Positions 12,654-24,351 of a stretch of 64,000 bases of DNA are shown piece after piece. Each line of letters starts with the position of its first letter. The stretch's first letter is position 1. The stretch comes from Ganoderma boninense (lineage: Eukaryota; Basidiomycota; Agaricomycetes; Polyporales; Polyporaceae), in the NCBI GenBank assembly GCA_002900995.3, contig CM035307.1, forward strand, positions 434,001-498,000. The letters run 5' to 3'. The notes beneath the pieces were generated by a model. It saw nothing but the letters and a program-made list of their open reading frames with translations. It did not search any database and was not told where the DNA came from. The translations under genes and the position numbers were made by a program.

Positions 12654-13132
12654 GAACGGCGTGTATGATTTGTACGATTTGCTACGTTTGCTCTGAACCA
12701 TGACAGGAACTATCCGAGTCCCGTCAGCCTCTCCGTTGCGAGAATCAGGCTCGGGTCTCGCTCGCCAGAGGAATCACCTGAAACCAGACGCGAAAGGTAA
12801 GTAGTAAAATCACTCCGAGCCTCCCAACCGCGAGGGCAAACGCTGTCAAAGTATCGTAAATAGAAGGTCCGTGTATTCATTACAACCCAACCTAACCAAA
12901 GGTAAAGGCAACATCAAGGGTACATAAAAGGTGCGTGCAGTGCTCGTAAAACAAACATCAACATCGTAAGACAGATTATACAACAGATCACATCCCCGTG
13001 CGCGAGCTATCGTGGATCTCACAGCTCGTGCAGAAACAACAACCGAGAAGATGTTCCACACAGAGTGTATGTAGGTACCGTCCGTCCGTGAGGCGTTAGT
13101 GGGTATAAAGCGTGTTGCGGTGTGCGAGACGT
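12654..13132. other. Short intergenic region, nothing recognised
   Basis: This lies between the MITE and the 3' end of the convergent aspartic protease gene. No gene or repeat is seen. Confidence 0.5.
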
Positions 13133-14898
13133 CTAGTCATCGCGCTGCGCGAGGCCGACGGTCGACTCGCCCTGGTTGACTAGAGAGTAGGTGCACAGCG
13201 TTAGCAACACTCTACCGCAGGGTACGGGTGCGGAGAAGGTACTCACAGACGACGTAGACGGACTTAAGGAAGACGTCGCCGAAGATGTCGAAGTCCAGGT
13301 TGCCACGGCTCTGGATGCCGCCGAAGACGAAGCCGTCGCCGGCGTCGCCGAAGGCGATGTCCTTCGGGTTCACCTTGAAGAGCGTGTCGCCGACAGCGAA
13401 CTCGATGTCGGGGATCGTCGCGTTCGTCGGGAACTTGTAGCCGCCCTGCTCGTCGTCGTACGTCGCGCCCTCGATCGCGTCTGAACAGTGACGGGCAAAG
13501 GGACAAGTCAGTCCACGTAACGTGCAACCGAGAGCTCCTTAAGTCGGGGGCATTGCGCGGGACGCACCGTAGATCTCCTCAACGACGTCGTCGGAGACGA
13601 GGAGGAGGGTGGTGCCGGTGTCGAGGATGGTGGTGTTGCCCGAGCGTTCCTTCTTCTGCCCGCCGAGCGACCACGACAACGAGTCGACTTGCCAGAAGCC
13701 TTGGGAGCTGTTTGGCGGACGTACGGAGCATGTCAGATCAGCATTACTCTCGGATATATGCGGTATGGAACTGACTTGTCAACGGAGGTGTACGTCAGGG
13801 CGTTGGAGGTGACCTCGGGATCAATGTACCCTAGAGAGCATTGTTGTGAGGATCGCGCCACGGACGGACGACTGCATGTATGCTGCGTACCAAAGGAGTA
13901 GAAGCCAGCCTCAGTGTCGCCACGGCCGAGCTTGACGGTGAAGACGGGCTGGATATATGCGCCTCGTCAGCCCACGATTCGCGCATATATGCACCTGCGC
14001 AAACGCACCGGGTTGATGAGCTTCTTGTTGATCAAATTCTCCACGGGCGTAGCCACGGGGCGCGGCTCCACGGTATTGATCGAAGGCCAGGCAAGACCAA
14101 GGAGGCCGTCGTTGCCGCTATCCTGAAGGAAGCTCGAGCTGAGCTTCTTCGCGAGCTCGACGGCCTGGCCGGGGATCGCAAGGTCGCCGAGGGTGACGGT
14201 CTCCGAGTAGACGTTGCCGGACGCCGAGGAGCCGTCGCCGTAGCTGATGTTCCACGAGCCGGTGGCCTCTTTCGCGGACGACGACTTGGACGGGTTGTAG
14301 ATCGTGTGGCCCTTGTACTTGGTAGCGTTGCGGATCTGCGAGCTGGGTAATGCCGGGGTGGGGCGTGGGTTGCGCACACGGGGCGTGAGATCCAAGTGGC
14401 ACAACATTCGAAATGCAGGGAAGGACTGACCTCCAGACCCAGAGATCCGACGACCCGGTGTCGAAGTCGAGGTTGAGGGTGACGCCGGGGGTACCAATCT
14501 TAACTGGCACGACGTACTCGAGACTGCAAAACACGCGCAAATGACGTTAGAGGTGCTCATGGTGTGGTTGTACCGCGAGGTGAGGTGGACTCACTCTGAT
14601 TAGGTTGCGGTTGAATGGATCAGCGTTTGCCGCAGGCGCAGTCATATGGTCAGCGCAAGTGTACGCCCGACGGAACGAGTTACGTACCGTTCTGGATGGA
14701 GGTGGCGGGGACCTCGTGCTTGGTGTCCTTGTCGGCCTTGGACTTGACCTTGACGACGACACCGTTGCGCTTCGCAAAGCCGGCGTTGCGGCCAGTCTCG
14801 AAGCCGTAGCGGTTGGCAGCGCGGGCGTAGGCGGCCTGGAAGGAGGGCCGCTTGCCCTTGTAGTGCTCGGGGCGGACGAGAGGGAGCATCTTGGACAT
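13133..14898 (-). CDS. Pepsin-type aspartic protease (polyporopepsin-like, family A1)
   Basis: Read on the minus strand, the protein begins [20 protein letters not shown] and ends [10 protein letters not shown] at 13133-13135. Both catalytic motifs are present: [12 protein letters not shown] in the N-terminal lobe and [13 protein letters not shown] in the C-terminal lobe. The flap region reads [14 protein letters not shown], and DGLLGLAW follows. About seven exons join at consensus introns; the last joins SVYVV to [10 protein letters not shown]1 peptidases hydrolyse proteins at acidic pH. No classical signal peptide is obvious in the first exon, so secretion is uncertain. An in-frame ATG at 14952 would add MGCGLSKST, but a TATAAA box lies only 12 bp above it (14964-14969). 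Transcription should then start below that codon, so the ATG at 14898 was chosen. Both aspartates are intact, so an active protease is expected. Confidence 0.88.
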
Positions 14899-14963
14899 GG
14901 CGGGGGGTTGTGTGGACTTTGCAGAGGTGGATTTGGAGAGACCGCAGCCCATCTTGCCTGGTC

Positions 14964-14969
14964 TTTATA
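14964..14969 (-). promoter_or_regulatory. TATA box of the aspartic protease gene
   Basis: TATAAA on the minus strand lies 66 bp above the chosen ATG (14898) but only 12 bp above the alternative ATG at 14952. The spacing supports the downstream start. Confidence 0.5.
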
Positions 14970-17780
14970 TGCGGAGTGGGGTGCGGGGCGCTGGTGTGAC
15001 GACAAGGAAGGTCAGAGCTAGAGAGAAGGGCGTGTGTGAAGGAAGCGATAGGATGATCGAGGGCCCGGCACAGCGCGAGTCCGAGTCTGAGCACGAGAGC
15101 ACGAGTGCGAAATACGAAGGCGATGGGAGGAGGGGATCCGAGGCGGGGGAGGCACGACCGAACTGAACTGGGGCGTTGATCGCTGCCGCGCGCAGTCTTA
15201 TCAATGACAACGGCTCGCCCCCTTCGCCCGTCCGCCCCGCTTCGTCTTCGCCGCAGGGCGTACCGCGCGATAGCCCCCGCGTTCGATTGGAAGAGCCTCT
15301 GCTCAGTCGCACAATTCCGGCGTCCTTCTCGCCCCTGCTGCCCCTTGATCCTCTCACAGCGCTGCGCTGACGAACACGTCATACTGAATGGCAGGATTCA
15401 CGGATCCGCACAGCATCACAGTCGTGCGCATGGTGCACACTCACCGCCGGGGCCAAGTCCAGAGTGAGGGAGAGCGGGTGATATGACGGAGGCGGTCCGA
15501 GGACAAGGACGAGATTGCTTGTTTTGGCAAGGTCGGGCTCCCTTGTGGCGGCCGCCCCTTTCAAGCGCCGGCCTATTATTACAAGCTCGGTAGTTGCCTT
15601 CTCTCCGCCAACGCTCGCTTCCGGCGGTCTCCTCATCGGCGACTTTTTCGCTTGCTTTCCTTCTCAATCTTTCACCTTTGTCGCTGTATGCCGCCCCCTT
15701 CTCGAGAGTCTCCGTGGACCGACGGAGGTGTTTACCGGCCTTTCACCCGCAGGCCGTGGGTCAGGAACATTTGCTCTGTCAACGCTGCCACATGGGCGTA
15801 TCTTTCCGACTCTCACATGAGCATCACCCTCAGGTGGTCTGCAGACGATGAACCACCTTCAACACAGAACATTCCCAACCGCAAGTCGCCCGGGTGCAGA
15901 CATTCCAGCGCTTCTTGGAATTAAAATACAGGGCACATCAAAACCCCGGTCGAAGGCTGCGCTGCGGTCGATCTCAAGCCCACTGACTCCCGCCGCCACT
16001 GAATCCTGCTCCGAGTCGATGCATCAACTTGGCTTCCCTTTGTAAGGCAGCTAATCCGCTTTTGTCCCGCGATAAAAGGTATGCAAGACTCCATTTATCT
16101 CGTGTATTAACCTTGCAATTAGAATCCGGCCCTGCCCGGGCATCCTGTTGTAGGCATCCAGCATTCCCTGGAAATGCGAAACTTCAAACACAATGACTTC
16201 GCTCGGGCCGGTTCGACGTCCGCCATGGCCATCTCACTGCGGGAAACACTTGGTATGTCGTATGTCAACCGGTGCGACTCCTATTCAGCCGGACTGCAAA
16301 TTCTCGGTGGCCGCCGTCTCGTTATGGTATGCTCGTAGCATAACCGGGCGTTCCTCCAGTTCCTGTTCCGCAAGTTGCGATGCTTGCATGCCTGACTTGC
16401 ATCCTCGCATACAGTCGTAGAAGAGAGTGCATCCCTGCGGCGACATGGAATGTTGGCCGTGGCGTGATACAGTAGCTGGTTTCATAACGTGCCATATGCA
16501 TATAGAGGCGAGTCCTGGGTTCGAGCTACTCTGGATACCTGCTCTATGGTGTGCACGATCCTCCAGGCGATCCACTCGACTCTGTGGCTTCATTTTCACC
16601 ATGACAACACAGAAGGTTCATCGCCGACAGCATCCGAGGCGTCCCTTCGCAGCTTCTCGTCAAGTATCGACTCATGGAGCTCAAACGGGGCCACACGGTG
16701 CGTCAGATGGGTCGACGTGAGTTCGTCCTCTTCGTCCGCTGCGCTCGATATTCCCTCCAATTTCCTGGCTAGATTGAGTTCGGCCCAGATCTAGGATCCA
16801 TCGTCGCAACTGGCTGTGAGCTGCTTTGTGGCTCGATCCCTTCCCGGGTTCTTCACGGTATCTCTCGATAGTCACATGTGACGGTGTGCCAGGAAGACGA
16901 GATGAGTGGCCCCGGACATATATAATCACCGGGAGAACGGCGTGTGTACGGTTAACCTTTCCCCCACCCCAGCTTCACGTCCTGCTCTGCGCCTTTTGAA
17001 CAGCGTCATGTCCGCTGGTTTCTCCGAGGTCAACCACATAGCTTATGCGACTCTCCGTGAAGCCTGCGCACGTCGGCGTGTCTACTGCAAGTCGTCGTAG
17101 TTCTCCTCGTAATCCCGCAAGGTGAGCAGAACCCTAAAAGGACTCTTCTGCTCTTCTGCTTCTCGGCCGTAATATCAGTCACAAACAAGGTGTACATCCC
17201 CACATGCCGCTGGTCGCGATATGTTTGTGAAATCTCCTTGGTGTCTTGCGTGGCAGGGTGCTCGACGGTGCTTCACTTTTTGTGTATGCCACAAAGGACT
17301 CCAGGAGGATTCCACGAAGATATCACGTCTTGCGGGATGGGAACGTCAGCATGTCAGAACATGAGTTGTCCAGTGTGGTTTCCCTCCATGGGGCGTGTGT
17401 GGTGTAGATCTAGGTTGCTTAACAATTCTGCGTTCTTGTCGACTGACTCTTCGTTGTAAGAGCCGAATGCACATTCCCGCGACCTGGGGCGCTTAGTTCT
17501 CCCCTTGCCCCCGCCGCTGCTTTGTCTACCAAGGCCCTCGCTATCGAGGATATGCATGGTTTTAAGCATTACAGAAAGCCTTCAACGAGCCTCTATGTCT
17601 TCCCTGGCGCTTGATATCTAGAGGTCTCAGCGCCCGCGGCGCGGACACCTGCATCAGGCTGTAGATCTCTTGAAGGAAAATCAAGCGCTTTCTCGACTAC
17701 CCCGTTATCCGATTAAGTTTTCTACCCAGATTCTATAGAGCGTAGAACGACATTGGAAATCTAACGTCCCCCCCAGGATG
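14970..17780. other. Intergenic region, no recognised gene
   Basis: About 2.8 kb with only short, motif-free open frames. A TATATAATC box at about 16918-16926 precedes a 30-codon frame (17008-17100, MSAGFSEVN...) that I cannot support as a gene. No RNA gene was seen. Confidence 0.4.
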
Positions 17781-18166
17781 TACAGTGCCTTGCATAATTG
17801 CGTGAACGCGCCGAAAAATTCCCGCAGGCGCTTATATGTTCGCCTACCAAATCAGGACGCCTGGGAAGCTTCAGAAGCGAGTTGGTGACCTTCATGTGAC
17901 ATGTCCCCCGGATGGCATGGGTGCCTCCCGAAGCAGCTGAGGCCCAAATAATAAACTAGGAGACCCGTTGAGAGCCACTGAGCCCTCCAGGAAGTAGACA
18001 AGGGTGGGGGACAGGGGAACAGTCGTTAAAACCTGTAGAGGTGCACAGGCGGCGGGGCACGCGTTGGCGTTGCATGTGACCGTGATCCATCCGTATTTGG
18101 TAGGCGAAGTATAAGCGCCAGCGGGGGATTTTTCGGCGCGTTCACGCAATTATGCAAGGCACTGTA
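17781..18166. mobile_element. Tc1/mariner-type MITE with TA target duplication
   Basis: Terminal inverted repeats begin CAGTGCCTTGCATAATTGCG at both ends and extend about 70 bp (GTGAACGCGCCGAAAAAT, then GGCGCTTATA and TTCGCCTACCAAAT). Each end is bordered by TA. A CAGTGCCTTGCA start is typical of Tc1-like transposon ends. The 380 bp have no transposase frame, so this is a non-autonomous copy needing a transposase from elsewhere. Confidence 0.85.
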
Positions 18167-18522
18167 AGTACACCATGAAATTTAAACCGGCTCCTAAGCG
18201 TCAGCGCTCGGTGAGACGAGGTGTGATCGCGTCGCGTCGCCGTCGCGTGATGGGAAGCCACGTGTGCCGGCTGCCTCGAGGTTGGGATTGGAATGGCGAG
18301 CTCGGACTTTGATCGTCTTCCGAGGACGGCGTGCACTGTGCAGACAGTCCGCAACGCTCCCCTCTTCAACTTCATGAGCTAGCCTCGTTGTCCTTGCCAG
18401 ATATACCCTTGCAGCTTGGCACCCACCTTCTCTCTGGTCCTGTGATACCTCTTTCACTTCGCTTTCTGCTGCATCATCTGGTTCATACCGCTCAACGCTA
18501 AATCTCTGACGGATAGAAGCCC
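18167..18522. other. 5' region of the NADAR gene
   Basis: About 355 bp between the Tc1-type MITE and the start of the NADAR-domain gene. It presumably holds that gene's promoter and leader. No clear TATA box or other element is seen. Confidence 0.4.
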
Positions 18523-20806
18523 ATGGGCAACAACACCAGTCATCCCGGCCCTGACTCTCGCTCACGAATACCTCCATACCGAGACCGTCCCCGTGAATAC
18601 ACGACTCGAGGCAAGAAACCGAAATACGAGGAGTATTACGAGGATGATGGATATGGAGAAGATTCTCTTCCGCAAGTACCGTACGCGCCCACTGGGTACC
18701 CTCAGATGACCTATGGGCCGGCTCCCTACCTTAGTGCGTTTATTTCCTTTCCTATCGTATGCGTATCAGTGGCTTGACTCCACTCCTCCCATGACCTCTC
18801 CATGAAGATGCCCACGGCCAATATGTGCCTGCCCAACAAATGCTCTTCCCTCAACCGTACATGCAGCCCGACATAACTCCCGTCATCCCAGGGATGAGCA
18901 TGAACGGTGCCATGCCCACAGCCGGCAATCCGTTTCCTGGACCAGCCATGAACATGGGACCCACGATGCCTGAGCCACAAGTCGTCATTCCCCCCATCGG
19001 TCAGACGGCGAGCGTCGACGCCCCGGTCATCCCTCCGCCACTGCCTTCCTCGCGCCGCGGCCGCGCAGCCACGCCTTACATGGTTCCTGGCGAGCCGCTG
19101 GATTCCTCTTCGGACGAGGACGAGGACGAGTTGACGGCCGAGGCGCGTGCGAGGCTGCAACCTCCCCTGCGCCCCGGCCAGTACGGCCCGTTCGACCCCG
19201 TCCGCGCTCGCAGTGCCGCACATACTCCGCACCCGATCCTGCAACGGAATGAACGCGGCGACCGCAGGCATCACAGAGCGGCGTCGTCTCCTGCGTACAT
19301 GCACGACGACTCTCCTCCGTTCGGCGACCCAGCCCAACCTCCCGTCATCCCGCCGAACTTCATACCGTTCCCCAACCAGACTGGCGTTCAGTCCATGCCC
19401 GACTCAGTCTGGCCTCCGCAGCCCGAGATGGGCATGGGAATGGGCGCCATGCCACAACCTCAGCTCCAACCTCAATTTCAGCCTCAGCCTCCACTGGAAG
19501 AGCCCGAGATACCGCAGATTCGACCGCGCCCATTCGAGCCCATCCGGCCCCCCCACAACCCGCTCCCCGCGCCTCCGCGGGACATCCTCCACTCGTCTCC
19601 TTACGCGAGGCTGTTCGAGGAGCTCCGCAAACCGATCGACGACGCAGCGCTCAAGGAGAAGATGGCGGCGGTGCCCGCGATTCACACCATTGGTGCGGTG
19701 AACATCGCGTCACAGCCCACCCCCGGACATCACCAACCACCCGGCACGCGCTCGGGCAACCAGAAGGAGAAGAAGAAGAAGGGCCTCTTCCGCTCGCTGA
19801 GCAGCCGCCTCACGGGGTCCAGCGCGCGCAGGGTCGAGGAGGAGCCCGACCCCATGCAGGCGCAGGTGCACCCACACATGCAGACGATGGTCGGCGGCCA
19901 CGCCGTCGCCGTGTACCCCACCATACAGCACATGCCCGACGGGGCCTGGCACTCGTGTACAACCACCCGACCCTCGGCCCCGACGGCGTGCCCGTTGCCG
20001 CCGCCCCGCCGCCCCCCGTGCTCTCCCCAGGAGGGAGCGCGATGCCGGGGTACGTGCCGAGTGCCACCCCCGCGAGCGCATCGCTGAACGTCGGCATGCC
20101 TCCAGGCCCCACGCCCACCCCGGTACTCGACTTTGCTGCCCCGCCCCCACCCCCGCCGCGCACGCCGACACCGCAGCCCCCGCCTCGCCCGCTGGTGAAG
20201 ATCGACGGACGGGGGAGCTGGCGGCGCTGCTGCATTTCTCGCCACATAGGGTGCACTACGGTCACCGGTCGTACCCGACGGGCGTGCATCTGTTCGAGGC
20301 GCTCAAGTTCATGGGGGGCCAGGAGGACCTTGCGGAGCGCGTAAGGGGATGTGGGACACCCGAGGAGGCGGTCGCGGTCTCGGAGGGTTTAAGGGAGTAT
20401 TGGAGGCCGGATTGGGACGAGGTCAAGCTCGAGATGGTGCGTCCTCTATCCCTCCTGTTTCTGTTTCTGTTGCATTTTTTCGGGCTTTTCCCCCGCTGTC
20501 CTCCTTTGCGCGTGGATGAGTTTCGTCTACTCTTTTTTTGCTTTGTTCGTCGATATGCGACAGGGACTCGGGGGCTGACGATTGGCTGTGAATTTGGGAC
20601 GGCAGCTGGAGAACGTCCTGTACCACAAATTCGTGCAGCATGCGGTGCTCCGGGAGATGCTCATGGCGACGGGCGGGGCAGACCTCGTGTTCGCGGACCC
20701 GGACACGGTGTGGGGCGACGGGATGGCCGGGCAGGGCCTGAACCTCCTCGGGGGCGCGCTCATGCGCGTGCGGGCGCGGTTGAGGGAGGAGGGCCTTGAT
20801 TCGTGA
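18523..20806 (+). CDS. NADAR (YbiA-like) domain protein with long disordered N-terminus; two apparent frame breaks
   Basis: Exon 1 starts MGNNTSHPGPDSRSRIPPY and joins NAHGQYVPAQQM across an intron at 18733-18808. Some 400 residues follow that are rich in Pro, Met and Gln and presumably disordered, with an acidic patch SSSDEDEDELTAE. The C-terminal domain reads HFSPHRVHYGHRSYPTGVHL, FEALKFMGG, then after an intron ENVLYHKFVQHAVLREML and WGDGMAGQGLNLLGGALM. That is the NADAR fold, whose bacterial members act on ADP-ribose-related N-glycosidic bonds; the fungal role is unknown. Two changes of frame are needed, at about 19950 (GCCTGGCACTC, one G short) and about 20212 (CGGGGGAGCTGG, one G short). 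Both are one-base deletions in G runs, so either sequencing error or a decaying gene is possible. Confidence 0.75.
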
Positions 20807-21617
20807 GCGATGCACGACCGACAGACCGACAGGCGCGCGGGCTGACCGCAGGCAGGCAATTGCTCTGCTTTCGATGATGCGACGACTAAAGGTCGACCAC
20901 GGCACCGACACCACCACCACCACCACCACCACTATTGCGATACCTCAAAACTACACCACACAAACACACACTGCGACACCTACTCAGTTATGTTCACACG
21001 CCCATAACCACGACATACCGCATACACACCATTCAATGACTTGGGTGTGTTTTTTTGTTAACGACTGCTTGCTTCACGCTCTCGATGTTTAGATGAATTG
21101 CTTTCACCACCCGTCCCGCGTCGCTCAAAAGTTGCCTACCTTTGTCCTTCTATTGCTTATTCCTACCCCACTATGCTTGTTCTAGTTTGGCAGCCGTGTT
21201 GTTGTTTGTGTATTATTCTGTCCTCTGCGCATCGACATCGTTACGGTACTGTCCTGGGTACTATGTTGTAATCGGTGTATCCCCCTGGTGTTCGATAATG
21301 ATTCTTGGGTATTCGTGGAGCTCGAGGGCTTGCGTAAAGAAGCCCAGAGCTACGTACGACATGCATGCCACTTCGATGATTTGGGGCTGTTTATGTATCA
21401 TAGCTCGACGTTTAGCTTCGGCTGGGTGGGTCCGTGTGTACTTACAGCACCCTTACCGCCCCTCCGACACCATCGAGAAGCAACTGCATTTTATGCCTCG
21501 TTCGAAACGGCATCCATCCATCCAGCGCTCTCCATCAATATCGCAATCGGACAAGGCGCATTGACAGCGACAGCAACACTACCAGTACTACTGTAGTACG
21601 CGCCATCCAGACTCCAG
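20807..21617. other. Convergent intergenic region, nothing recognised
   Basis: This lies between the 3' ends of the NADAR gene and the LARP7-like gene. It contains a CAC(n) triplet run at about 20910-20935. No gene seen. Confidence 0.5.
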
Positions 21618-24351
21618 TCAGGCCTTCCTCCTGCGCTTCCGAGGCCTTTTGCCCGGCCTCTTTGCGTCCTCCCCCTCAAGTTCAAGTTCGATTTGTCCAG
21701 AACCTCGCTCCCCCTGAACCATCTCAACATCTCCGCTTCCGTCTTCGTCCCCGCCTGTCTGGGCAAGGGCGATCGCCTTGCGCACGGCCTCGCGGCGGAC
21801 CTTTTCAGGCACCTTGTGCCAATACAACGCCTCACGCTCGCCATCCACGAGCTCGGCCGTGATCCGTTTCAACGTACCGTCCGCGGTTGAGTTGCTACTA
21901 GCGCCGACGCCGTCGAGCCCATGCGCCTGCACAAGGGGCCGGGAGGCGAAGGCGTCGACGAGCGTGCGGGCGTGCGTGGGCGTCGACACGCGGACGTGGC
22001 ACTGTAGGGTGTTGTTGGTTCAGTATGCCGATGATGATGAAGCAAGCGGGGTCAAAGAAGCATGAGGACAAATTCGACACTAGGCGAAACGAGTAGAGGG
22101 AGAGAAGGGAACAGTCCGATGGGGCCCATGAAAATCAAAGAAAGGGAAACGAACGGAGAGGAAAGGTGGGGGAACGCACCGACACCATGCCCTTGGCGTA
22201 GTCGACGTAGTCGAGCGCGTCCGCGGCGGCGACAGAGGGCGCGTGCGCGCCGAGCAGGGCCTTGAGCGTCGTCTTGTTCGTCTCGGGGTGCACGCCCCGC
22301 ACGAAGGCGAGGCAGCCGGGCGGGTACGGCGCAGAGGGAGCGAGTGGGGGCGGCGGGCTGTACCTCCGGTCCAGGGTCTCGTGTTCGGGTCGAGTTAGAG
22401 GCGGGCGCGGCGTGCTCTTCTCCCGGGGGTGTCGCTGTCTCTGCTTGGCGTTTGCGTGGACGGCGGGGTGCGACTCGGGGATGCTCGGCGTCGGCGTCGG
22501 CATCGAGTAAGGTTTGGCGGTAGGCGAGGTACTCCTCTTTCAGGGCGTCCCACCGCGCCTTCGGGAGCGCGCGGAAGCCGAATTTGACCGCGTCTTCCTC
22601 TGCTTCTCGGCCCTCGCCTCAGTCTCAGCTTTGGCCTCGAGTCGGGCGCGTTCTCGTGGTGTCGTGGCACAGGCACGGCGACGGTGGTGCGACGGGGGCA
22701 GCCAGGGCCAGTCGGTGGCGAGGCGTGTGGCGTCCGCTGCGGAGGCGAAGGTGACAAGCGCGAAGCCTTTGCATTTGGGTGGGCGCCGGTGCGGTCGAGG
22801 TGGTGTGGGGGGAGGTTACTGCCTGGATGCGGTCTGGTGGGGAGGCGGGCCTGTGCCAGGGGTGGTGGGGAGGATGGAGTGGGAAAGGAAAGGAACGGGA
22901 AGCAAGGAAGAGAGGAAGCGGTGGATCCCTGGGACGGTGCGGTGGGCCAGGGGCACGTTTTCCTGTGGGTTCCTTGTGTGAGGGGAGTGGGAATACGGGC
23001 AACGGAAGGAGGGGGCTCGAGCACGACGGGCAAGGCGGGCGTTTCGAGCGTTGGAGAACAGTGCGAACTCATAGGGAACTTCGGGCTGTTCAGGGAGCTA
23101 GGAAACGTCAAGCTTCTTACACCGCGAAGAAAGCAGCTTTTCGGCAATGAGGAAAGGCGTTGGAAATCGTCAATATTTCCTAGATCGTTCACACAGCAGG
23201 AAAGGCTTTGGAAAGGCGCCTTTACATGGAGACAATAGGCGTTCCAGCCTTTCCTAGGCCTAATTCGGCGCCTTTCCAAAGCCTTTCCGCTGCGATGAAA
23301 GTTTGATGGAAAGTTTTGAATTCAGAAACCTTTCTGAGGCTTTCGTCAGCGTTACACAGAGAGGAAACGTTGGTGACTTCGCGGTGTTAGGAATTCCTCA
23401 AGCTTGTCCGGACGTTGGAAGCAGGTGCGCTGTGTCCACCCGGAGGGGGCGGGGGGACAGAAACAGGAAGAAAGCACGGAGTTTCCGGACAACGGTAAGT
23501 ACCCACTTCTGGCCCCTTGTCCCCTTGATGAACACACCTCCGTTTTCGGTTTCAGGAAACTTAGAGAAAACACAAAGCAAATGGCAGGCTTCCGCAGCCA
23601 CGAGACACCCCGGACACTCCTGAGAAACTTGAACATTCCATCCTGATTTACTCGCCGTTCCCTGATCCCAAAACATTTGCCCTGCCGTCGTGGAGGGAGG
23701 GAGGGAGGGAGAGAGGGAAGAGAAGAAAAGAGGTGGACGTACCACGTAGACGGTGCGTTCCTCCCATTCGTTCAGCGAGGAATTGCGTGCGCGTGCAAGG
23801 GCATCAGCACAGTGCTTGAGGCGGACTTCGTACCCACCCCCGTTGTCTGGCGATGTGGATGCGTCCTGAGTATACCACGCGCTTTTGGAGGTGGCGGTGA
23901 CGCGCATGCGGACCTCGAGCACGTTTTCTGCATGTCCCCGTATTGCTCGGACAATGCAACTATCCGGTGGCCTTTGGTCGAGGTGAAGGAGGTGCGTAGA
24001 GTGTTGTATCAGGAAGCTGAGGGGTATCCCTGGATGAAGATCAGTCATCACTACCGCCATGTCAGGAACGGACGTACACCCATCGTCAGTCGCACTGACA
24101 GCGCGACGGAGCTCGACGTTTGTCCACAGCGCATGGTCGGAGAGGGCGAGGACGAGGAGTGTGGCAATATCTTCGTCGGTGGGTCCGTCGGTGGCCTTGT
24201 TCTTGCCCTTGTCCTTCTTCGCGTCTGTGGCTCGATTCGGGGGTTCGTCTAGGGCTACAAGGCTGCGTGTTGGTGGGGAAGGGCCAGGTACAGCAGCATC
24301 TGGAGCAGGCCTGGCTCGCTGGGCGACTTTCCTGGGTACGAACTGAAACAT
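21618..24351 (-). CDS. LARP7-like La-related protein (La module, RRM1, C-terminal xRRM), with frame breaks
   Basis: Exon 1 (24351 to 23743) encodes a La-type module: ALWTNVELRRAVSATDDGC, LHPGIPLSFLIQHSTHLLHL, ending EERTVYV. Exon 2 (from 22962) opens ENVPLAHRTVPGIHRFLSSL and continues to an RRM1 RNP1 block KCKGFALVTFASAADATRLA, a linker ALPKARWDALKEEYLAYR, and the xRRM start GCLAFVRGVHPETNKTTL. Exon 3 continues CHVRVSTPTHARTLVDAF and ends EREALYWHKVPEKVRREAV with a basic nuclear-type tail. This order matches LARP7 proteins, which bind RNA polymerase III or telomerase-type RNAs (fission yeast Pof8 is a telomerase RNA factor). Within exon 2 several one-base shifts are needed between conserved blocks, near 22600 and 22770-22830. 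The first intron is about 780 bp, ten times the local norm. The La module and xRRM are well preserved. Confidence 0.75.
23195..23292. repeat. Palindrome inside the long LARP7 intron
   Basis: Arms of about 26 bp (AGGAAAGGCTTTGGAAAGGC at the left, its reverse complement at 23267-23292) flank a 46 bp loop. GGAAAGG motifs recur around it. Together with the abnormal intron length this suggests an inserted non-autonomous element, but its outer ends are not clear. Confidence 0.5.

Noticed and set aside
16900..17100. A small gene after the TATATAATC box
   Set aside because: Only a 30-codon frame follows, without introns or conserved motifs to support it.
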